NCBI GenBank assembly: GCA_963281255.1
Contig: OY725490.1
Span: forward strand, 682,001 to 746,000
Reading direction: 5' to 3'
Length of the DNA stretch: 64,000 bases
Origin: Aphrocallistes beatrix
Taxonomy: Eukaryota > Porifera > Hexactinellida > Sceptrulophora > Aphrocallistidae
The notes under the pieces: model-generated
The model's input: only the letters and a program-made list of their open reading frames with translations
Told to the model about the DNA's origin: nothing
Databases searched by the model: none
In this document: in pieces, positions 57,901-64,000 of the stretch
Position numbering within the stretch: the stretch's first letter is position 1
How the letters are laid out: each line of letters starts with the position of its first letter
Made by a program: the position numbers and the translations under genes

Positions 57901-60900
57901 AATTTCCAGAATACGCTTGTCCCGGAGACAGAGTTGACATTATTTGCAACTTTACTGTCCCTAATGCTTCTATTTATACGTTTGATGGCAATCAGAATCT
58001 TTTCATTGTTGGTAGTCAGGGAAATTTAGTCCTGCAAACGGTGATTGGTTCAAACCAGGAAAGTGGTCAACCTACAACGCTTGTCTGGATCTTCAGATCA
58101 AATATCCCAAACAGAATATATAAGAAACATCTCTCTTCTCAATTTCACTGCTTCTGATTCTGGATTACTCCTAGGATGTACTCGAGATTATACAGAAACA
58201 GGTTCTAGCGAAGTTAGAAATATATCTGCAGCAGTAAATGTTCTATCTATTGGTATGTTAATTGCTTTTCTTATTTTAGGAAGAAATTTGTTTAAATAAG
58301 TTTTCTCGTATCATAAGTCTATCTTCGATAAGATCTAACATTGTGATCTACATACGAGGATAGTATTTTAGAGCTGAAAGATTATTTCATGGTAAAGTAT
58401 ATTTGTACATTATACTTCACGATTTTAATATATTTACTTAGCTCTGTTGCGTGATATCCTGAGATCGTGATATCTTGAGATCCTAGTATTAAGTAACCAT
58501 GGATGATTTAGTACCGTGATATCTTGAGATCGTAATATTTTGAGATATCGTGAGCATTCTGAGATTTTGTTAGGCTTACTCAAATGGCCTTGTGGTTCAA
58601 TCGGTTTCATTGTGGCACTAAATTGTGGCACATGACAAAATTTGATGGCACGCGACACAATTTACTATGGTAAAACCCATATGGACCATGGATCAATTAT
58701 ATTTTAATAATTTATGGTCCATATGGGTTTTACCATAGTAAATTGTGTCGCGTGCCACTAAATTGTGACGCGTGCCATCAAATTTTGTCATGTGCCACAA
58801 TTTAGTGCCACAATGAAACCGATTGAACCACAAGGCCATTTGAGTAAGCCAAACAAAATCTCAGAATGCTACTATATCTCAAAATATTACGATCTCAAGA
58901 TATCACGGTACTAAATCATCCATGGTTACTTAATACTAGGATCTCAAGATATCACGCAACAGCTCTATGTGTTGGATGTTTGTTCCCAACATGTGTACCA
59001 TAAACCTAATAGAAAAGAGCTACGTATATACAGACATACATATTTGTTGTGCTTCTTATTTCAAACAACTCTGTTTCAGTTATAATTGAGGTTTTAAAAG
59101 GTTCATTTATGTCGCTAATAGCACTTTCTAAAATGAATTTCTGCGATGGTAGCACAGACTAACTTACTAGAAATGTACAATCAGTCTATAAACCAATCAT
59201 TATTTAGAAATTTAAACATTGATTCCAATTCTTCTCCAAATTATTCATTGTATTTATGACGCTGTATCCAATTTGATTTTTTATCAGTAATTACACTGTT
59301 CAGGTTCTTCCCTCACTCCTACGTCATTATCAATATCTAACTCTGTAATAAACCCATCAACTTGTAATGGTGCAGTTACTGTACGCTGGGTAGCTGCTCC
59401 TTCCAATCCTCCGAGCTCACACATCTTGTATCAGAATGGGATAGAGATTGCCACCATTAATTATCCACTAACATCATACACTCACACTACAACGCTACTA
59501 CTCAATACAGAGTACAGTTACTCTGTAGCAGCCACCAACTGCAATGGAACTTCTCTACACTCTCAAAGTGCTCCTACTCTTCCTTCTATTGCAAGTTAGT
59601 CTAGAAAATAATTATGTTTGAGTAGGAATTAGATTAGAATATCACTTGCTTGTACACGCTGCTCATAATAGTTCACGGTCCATAGAAATGCAGAGTTGGA
59701 GCTAAAGACACTTTAATTATTTTTACATATAATCTTGAGACTAGAGGCTCTGGGATCAAAATGATCATGCATCACTCTGTTATGACGTCATCAATACTCA
59801 CCATAAATATTGAGCTCAGACGAAAATGTCTACTCATCATGGAATTATGATGTCATTGTCATACTTTTAATGTTGAGCAATACAGTTATTCGACCATAAT
59901 TCAGCCATTATAGGAAATAGAAGGCTGAAATTTTAAAAGATTATGTATATTAATATATCTCACATATGGTACAACTATCATCAAAAAATAATGGCTCATC
60001 ACCCTGTTATGACGTCATCATTACGCATCAAAATTTTGAAAAATTGACAAATTTGGTGATTTTTCGTGCGATATCGATTATAACAGTGGGACAGCCGTAT
60101 TTAGGGATGTTATCTCCCTCATAATTAATCAATGTGACCCCAGGCTCCCACAGGGCGCCTCCAGCGGACACAAAGTGTCCGCCAGCCGCGCAGCGCAAGC
60201 AAGCGAAGCGCGCTTGAATACATATATATATAGTATAGATTAATCGAGTTTTAATAGTAAGGATATATGTATATATATATATATATACATATATCTGTAA
60301 CGAATTGATTGAAGAAACTGCAAGGTGCAGAAAGCTGATTTTTGGCATGTAGGAGTCTTTTGACTATGGCTCCACCAAGTTCTGAGCTCAGACGAAGATG
60401 TCGACTCATCATGGAATTATAACGTCATTGTCACCTTTTTTATAATTAGAAATTTCAGTTTTTCAACCATAACTCAGCCATCTTCGTGATAGAAGGCTGA
60501 AATTTTAATAGAAGGAGTATATTAATATACCACACATATGATGCAACTATCATCAAATAATGATGACTCATCACTCTATTATGACGTCATCAATACGTAT
60601 CAAAAATTTAAAAATTGACAAATTTGACGATTTTTCGAGTAATATCGATTTCAATAGTAAGACAGACGTATTTAGAGATATTATCTACCTTATAATTAAT
60701 CAATGTGAGCCCAGGCGCCCTCAGGGCGCATCTGGCGAACACAAAGTGTCTGCCAGCCGCGCAGCGCAAGCAAGCGAAGCGAGCTTGTATTTTATTAAAT
60801 CTCCTATTCTCTCGCTCAGGCTACGATGTTACAAGCACTAGTGTCAGTGTTTCTTACAATCAGAGTACCAACATTGCGAATCTCTACTGGGTTAGTTAGT

Positions 60901-61645
60901 CAACTAAACAATACTATACTAGTATGAGTTTATTGCAGACGTATCTCTTCAATAGATTCGATGCATGCAAGTGAGAAGAATATTACAGAGTAAGTGTATC
61001 ATGCAAAGTACAGCACTAAGAATTCTAAAAAATCACTTCCTATTCACCTTAATAATATGTACTAACTTCGAAAGCCATGTTGTCTTCTCTACTGCAAATA
61101 AATGCAGAATAATTAATTTTTCAACAAGAGCGCTTCGCTTGCTTGAATTGCGGCATTTTTTTAGCAGATGCATGAAAATTTTGATTAGATCTTCGAACTT
61201 AGCTGTGAAATGCCCAGCATTTATAGGGCTTCAGTGCCATAGAAAATGGCTGGGAGACATCCGCGATATCAGGGACACTGTGTCCCCTCTGGGCATTCTA
61301 TGGTTAATCTTAGATTCATCATTTGACACCTACATACCAATTTTCGTATCTCTACGACTTGCCAATTCTTCAATCAATTCAGACAAATAAAAAGAAAATC
61401 ATAGCGTTTTATTATATAAGATACACACACATATATTTTAATAGTAAGGATTTTGTAGCATTGAGATGAAGCAGAGAGAAGACGCAACTAATGGAAAGCC
61501 TTCAATCGAGAAAGTAAGTCTCCAGAGATAGACCAATTCTCTCTTGGTAATAAATATACACTATATTTACTTAAGTACATATTAATCCCTTCCACAGGCT
61601 CCTAATGAAGATACTGTCTATGCGAATGTAACAGTTCAGGACTGA
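45978..61645 (+). CDS. Large Ig/FN3 repeat receptor with ITSM-like tail (predicted multi-exon gene, partly damaged)
   Basis: Exon 1 (45978-46068) encodes MDKLFPIFYIFVIHTWILLF.., a signal peptide, with a phase-1 donor. Then come four tandem modules, each of four exons: Ig (a), FN3-1 (b), and FN3-2 split into c (71 nt, ending in TGG then GTTAGT) and d (274 nt). Exons: a 46490-46861, 49390-49761, 54982-55353, 57886-58252; b 47455-47744, 51177-51470, 55865-56158, 59304-59594; c 48706-48776, 54306-54376, 57192-57262, 60820-60890; d 48848-49121, 54445-54718, 57332-57605. Phases are 1-1 for a and b, 1-0 for c, 0-1 for d. Tail exons are 61459-61513 and 61598-61645, the last reading APNEDTVYANVTVQD. 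Exon b1 and exon a4 are out of frame, and d4 and a transmembrane exon were not found. Either those exons are skipped or the gene is decaying. It resembles an animal immune-type cell-surface receptor. Confidence 0.7.
46490..49121 (+). other. Receptor module 1 (Ig, FN3-1, FN3-2) with a damaged FN3-1 exon
   Basis: The Ig exon (46490-46861) has the paired Cys in DVICNLTV and SDSGLFLGCTR. It is the most divergent Ig exon of the four. The FN3-1 exon (47455-47744) is 290 nt, not a multiple of three, because one T is missing near its start relative to modules 2 and 3. Its core Trp is also replaced (VNVTRR for VDVTWM). FN3-2 (48706-48776 + 48848-49121) is intact and contains EAIIKW, LLIDYSLKVNYTYTRD and VVQQCGQSVDG. 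A GCGCTTCGCTTGC repeat fragment lies just behind the damaged exon at 47773. Confidence 0.7.
49924..50680 (+). repeat. Helitron-like repeat in the intron of receptor module 2
   Basis: It starts TCTTATATATTAAAACGCTG followed by GGATTTTTGTTTGTTTG. It carries an internal direct duplication (GAGACTAGCTTCCA, about 50319 and 50448). It ends with a GC-rich hairpin and AGCAAGCGAGCGTGCTTG. The same start (inverted) and tail occur at 56531-56901. Confidence 0.6.
51667..52660. repeat. pogo-like MITE (CAGTCGAACC) with a nested GGGAACCGGACAC element
   Basis: The outer copy matches 41456-41916. At 51899-52457 a different element is inserted. Its ends are GGGAACCGGACACTTCC and GGAAGTGTCCTAGACCC, each with a second copy of the GGACACTTCCCCCCC motif. 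The flanking 9-mers GTGTTTATT (51890-51898, 52458-52466) match exactly and occur once in the undisturbed copy. It is intronic. Confidence 0.85.
52691..53115. repeat. Non-autonomous mariner-type element (CAGGGTGTTTCA ends)
   Basis: CAGGGTGTTTCAGCGATTG and TCAATGAAACACCCTG are inverted and flanked by TA. Inside, a short stretch reads KIKMVEFYHKNQSYSR, which resembles the helix-turn-helix start of a Tc1/mariner-type transposase, so this is probably a deletion derivative. It lies in the intron between FN3-1 and FN3-2 of module 2. Confidence 0.7.
54982..57605 (+). other. Receptor module 3 (Ig, FN3-1, FN3-2), intact exons
   Basis: Ig 54982-55353 (SHSGLLLGCTR) is nearly identical in its first half to modules 2 and 4. 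FN3-1 55865-56158 (VDVTWMDTPSMPDAVATSH, DRNYTYSVSATNC). FN3-2 57192-57262 + 57332-57605 (EAIIEW, LLIDYSLKVNYTYTRD, EQQCGQSVNG). All phases fit. Many NxS/T sites suggest heavy N-glycosylation. Confidence 0.75.
56531..56901 (-). repeat. Helitron-like repeat, minus orientation, in the module 3 intron
   Basis: It reads CAAGCGCGCTTCGCTTGC at the left and ends at the right with the inverse of ATCTTATATATTATAACGCT. It is a shorter version of the copy at 49924-50680. Confidence 0.6.
58446..58960. repeat. Long foldback (near-palindromic) element with 6-bp target duplication AGCTCT
   Basis: A 515-bp inverted repeat whose arms (about 250 bp each) match almost base for base around a centre near 58697. 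Examples: TTGTGGTTCAATCGGTTTC in the left arm and its inverse in the right arm; ATGGTAAAACCCATATGGAC and its inverse near the centre. The ends are GTTGCGTGATATC / GATATCACGCAAC, and AGCTCT flanks both (58440-58445, 58961-58966). Sub-terminal repeats of ATCTTGAGATC occur. No coding frame. It lies in a sense intron and would form a long RNA hairpin. Confidence 0.85.
59810..60216 (+). repeat. Helitron-like repeat copy
   Basis: GACGAAAATGTCTACTCATC through GACGTCATCATTACGCATC to GCGCAGCGCAAGCAAGCG and CGCTTG. The tail has the GGACACAAAGTGTCCGCC hairpin. It abuts a further copy at 60237. Confidence 0.65.
60237..60787 (+). repeat. Helitron-like repeat copy ending 33 bp before a receptor exon
   Basis: It starts in a TATA-rich run after the inverse of TCCTTACTATTAAAACTCG and ends in CAAGCGAAGCGAGCTTG. 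Exon c4 of the receptor begins at 60820, so the element sits directly against the acceptor's polypyrimidine tract. Confidence 0.65.
61129..61421 (-). repeat. Worn Helitron-like repeat where exon d4 and a membrane exon are expected
   Basis: It has the tail GAGCGCTTCGCTTGCTTG at the left and the inverse of ATCTTATATAATAAAACGCT at the right. It lies between exon c4 and the cytoplasmic-tail exon, exactly where the second half of FN3-2 and a transmembrane exon should be. Confidence 0.5.
61459..61645 (+). other. Cytoplasmic-tail exons with ITSM-like motif TVYANV
   Basis: Two short exons, 61459-61513 (IEMKQREDATNGKPSIEK, GTAAGT donor) and 61598-61645 (APNEDTVYANVTVQD then stop), joined in phase 0. 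TVYANV fits TxYxxV, the immunoreceptor tyrosine-based switch motif bound by SH2 proteins in animal immune receptors. The charged, Pro-poor sequence before it suits a juxtamembrane tail. The link to the modules upstream is inferred from position and orientation. Confidence 0.55.
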
Positions 61646-61892
61646 CTATTTTAGTCCTTTTGAACTCATACATTGATCTTCTCATCCTCTACTTCTGTAT
61701 TCAATCTGTATTTATCCATTGCTTACCAGTATTTGTTTCTAATTTGGACAATTTGCACATATTTATCCTCTTAGTGTATTGATTACATTCTTTTCTTGTT
61801 TGTATTTGTGGTTTTTGATTGGAATTTGATAATACTCACTAGGTTCCTTCAAATTTATTCAAACTTAGGGTCTATACATATACATTGTGGAT

Positions 61893-61898
61893 AATAAA
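61893..61898 (+). terminator. Poly(A) signal AATAAA of the receptor gene
   Basis: AATAAA about 250 bp after the stop at 61645, with no closer canonical signal. Confidence 0.5.
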
Positions 61899-61899
61899 T

Positions 61900-63689
61900 G
61901 GGATTCATTAGTACTTTATCCATTCCTCAAGATTCGTAGAATTGTAGCACGACAGGAGTAGAAGAATCCAAGTCCCGATTCATGAGAATAAGGCGTCAAA
62001 GTAAGATATACTCATTAACTTCTATTACATATATAGATGTGAATGCGAAAAGCTTTTGAATTTCTGACTTGAAACTGAACAGATAGACTATAATTGATGT
62101 TATTTCTCTAAATATGAGTAACTTTATACTCGCAAAGAAAAATGCAATCCAAAGATATAACAGCATGATATTAGGAATTGCTTGTCTAAGAGTAGTAGGT
62201 GATTATTGTATTTTGGTTTAGCATCTTGTTCATACTTATATGTTAGATCTGATTCATGTCCAATCTTTATAAGAAAGACTTGATTGTCATTTTCAAATAT
62301 GTATGTTCCGTAAGTAGATTTCGTATAGGGTCTGTATTCTACTACTAGATTTCTGTTACATTTCTAATCTATTATTTCAGATCCATAACCATCTGATTTA
62401 AAGTGGTTTAGCTAAGACAAAAATTCAAATCAAGGAGTGATTCGGCTGAAATCACAGAAATCCCCCACCATTCGCGAGGCTAAGTTCCTGGAAAATGCCG
62501 CGATACACATTTGAACTATTAATAGTTAACATTTCAATTTCATTATTCAACCCAATAAGTAAAATATCAACTGTGGCACAAGAGGTAGTTCATCGTTATC
62601 ATGTATAGTAGTAAATAGTGCCATATGTGTCACATGGTGGCAGTGATTGATCATTTGAAAACTTTGAGAATTAATAATTGATTATTAATATTCTACGAAT
62701 GCGCAGATTTCGAATCTGAAATCAGATTAGTTGTATTATCACGAAAACTTTGGTCCAGGGGACCATTTTTTTCAGGAAAAATTGTCCGGGAGACTAATTC
62801 TTTCATGGAAAATTAGATTCTATCAATCATTTGACATCCTCGATTTTTTGATACTTTTCAATTGTCGAACAACCAAGCTGTTTGACTGACAATTCATATT
62901 CTGAACTCTCTTCCTATTGAGTGCCTACCTATTCCAACTATAATAACTAGACCAAATAACAGCTACCGTTTGCCACTGGGGCTTGACATCCTTTCCAAAT
63001 GGTGATGCATTTTTCATTGAAATATTGATTAGGGCGGACCAAAATTTCTTATGGAAAACTGGTCCCCCGGACCAAAATTTTCGCGGACCAATTTTCCAGC
63101 GACAGTTGTCACTTAGCGTTTAGGAGTTTTGATCTTCAGTAAGACCCATTAAGTATTAAATGCTCGTGAAATAATGAAGTGTAGAAATATTTTTGTCCGG
63201 GAAGTTTATTAGTTCAGCCATGCCGGACCAAATTGACTAGTCAAAAATTGGTCCTGCCAAAACCGGACTAGCCATATTTAAAATTAAACCCGTCATAAGT
63301 GATCTAGATGAAATCGAACCAATCGTATCTGTGACTACGGCCTGATAATTGTGAATAGACTGTTAGTAACAAACAATTGGAGCTTTGAATAATGAATTCT
63401 CTTTTGAATTAAAATTCAATTTTAAAAAGCTGTTTTCTGGAATATACATTAATATTCTCAATGACTAATATAATATATTTAATCTAATCTTCTTACTTAC
63501 AAGGTTAGAATGTAAATATTTCACAGACTAATTATCAAAAGGGCATGCTTAATTTCCGGAACAGACGAGTCAAGATGCCTAATTTCTAAAAAACTTTATC
63601 CTATCTCAATTTAGGTATCAATTTAGGTGGCTTTCAAGATGAAAAATATAATCGTAGACTAATTGTCGCTAAAACAGTCAATTCCACAC
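61900..63689. other. Intergenic region with an inverted-repeat element
   Basis: No gene. About 62743-63090 is bounded by GAAAACTTTGGTCCAGGGGA and the near-inverse CCCCCGGACCAAAATTTTC, a probable MITE. A truncated GGGCATGCTTAATTTCC copy lies at about 63541-63600. Confidence 0.5.
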
Positions 63690-64000
63690 AAAGGATATTA
63701 CAATAGAATATTAGTATCCAGTCTTCGTGTGTTACCAGTGATAGTATTTCTCATTGGTTTAGCATCTAGATGATAAGTCGGCAGTGATTTGTGTCCAATA
63801 TATACAATTACATATTGATCATCATTGTCAATTGTGTTGTGGGTAGACGATCAAGTAACACTGTATTCTGATATCTGCCACATGTTCAATCTTCAAACGA
63901 ACTCTCAACTTGTGAAAGTTTTCAAATTCTTAGAATCTGTATAAAAGAATAGATTGCAGCATGGAAAACATCATTTCAAAAAAACTTTACAATACTTTAT
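63690..64000 (+). promoter_or_regulatory. Second copy of the receptor promoter; a further paralogue probably starts here
   Basis: GTTTAGCATCTA, TTTTCAAATTCTTAGA and TATAAAAG (63940-63947), then GATTGCAGCATGGAAA, repeat the order seen at 45780-45905 upstream of the four-module receptor. The ATG at 63961 corresponds to that gene's upstream ATG. The signal-peptide exon would lie just beyond the window. Confidence 0.6.

Larger units (their letters stand above)
57886..60890 (+). other. Receptor module 4, incomplete: frame-broken Ig exon, divergent FN3-1, half of FN3-2
   Basis: The Ig exon (57886-58252) is 367 nt, 5 nt shorter than its sisters, because of a 5-bp loss in the codons for ESGGINL. Its second half is therefore out of frame although splice sites remain. 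FN3-1 (59304-59594) is intact but diverged (VTVRWVAAPSNPPSSH, EYSYSVAATNC). Exon c (60820-60890, VSYNQSTNIANLYW) is intact and ends in the usual TGG donor. No matching exon d follows. The a4-b4 intron holds the long foldback element at 58446-58960. Confidence 0.7.

Noticed and set aside
57765-58157. A 130-codon frame covering the start of the fourth Ig exon as a stand-alone gene
   Set aside because: It begins in the intron and is only the first part of an exon with clear acceptor and donor sites; it is an artefact of reading through.

Overview
The window looks like nuclear DNA of an early-branching animal, most likely a sponge (demosponge). The evidence is very AT-rich intergenic DNA, short GT-AG introns, an expanded family of intronless NHL beta-propeller genes, cell-surface Ig/fibronectin-III (FN3) genes with animal-type exon phases, and dense small DNA-transposon relics (MITEs). 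The species assignment is inference. I saw no bacterial operons, no tRNA or rRNA genes, no CRISPR array and no recognisable retroviral or LTR element.

Region 1 (1-24 kb) is an NHL gene cluster. Six intact single-exon genes (6457-7389 -, 9115-9981 +, 11853-12719 +, 16633-17496 +, 18453-19322 -, 23067-23942 -) each encode a six-bladed propeller of about 290-310 aa. A seventh (20775-22009 +) has a 10-bp deletion in its coiled-coil but an intact propeller frame. There are also broken copies, among them a coiled-coil/NHL stub fused to a Tudor domain (2231-3374). The MA-x-AFP subfamily shares a duplicated core promoter (GTGCACT..CCCAATATAAATAGCC) and duplicated far-upstream and 3' blocks. One promoter copy (about 5.57 kb) has no gene behind it.

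Region 2 (24-33 kb) holds two cell-surface genes I assembled from splice sites. A small minus-strand gene (25680 to 24354) encodes a signal peptide, a very short ectodomain, a membrane segment and a tail with an NPxY motif. A plus-strand gene (26801-32799) encodes Ig - FN3 - FN3 - Thr-rich stalk - GPI-anchor-type C-terminus.

Region 3 (33-46 kb) holds two intronless secreted serine carboxypeptidases (family S10; 35097-36437 and 39136-40428). They are a gene-conversion mosaic and are surrounded by hAT-, pogo- and other MITEs.

Region 4 (45.9-61.9 kb) is one large plus-strand gene: a signal-peptide exon, then four tandem copies of the same Ig-FN3-FN3 exon module, the fourth incomplete, then a cytoplasmic tail ending in TVYANV, which fits the immunoreceptor switch-motif (ITSM) consensus TxYxxV. 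Two of its exons are out of frame and no transmembrane exon was found. At the right edge (63.7-64 kb) the promoter of this gene recurs, so a further paralogue probably begins there.

Taken together, 24-64 kb resembles a cluster of related Ig/FN3 receptors with different membrane anchors (GPI, ITSM tail, and a short NPxY protein that could be a partner). It is a reasonable candidate for an uncharacterised sponge self-recognition or immune receptor locus. The domain and exon structure is read from sequence; the function is inference.
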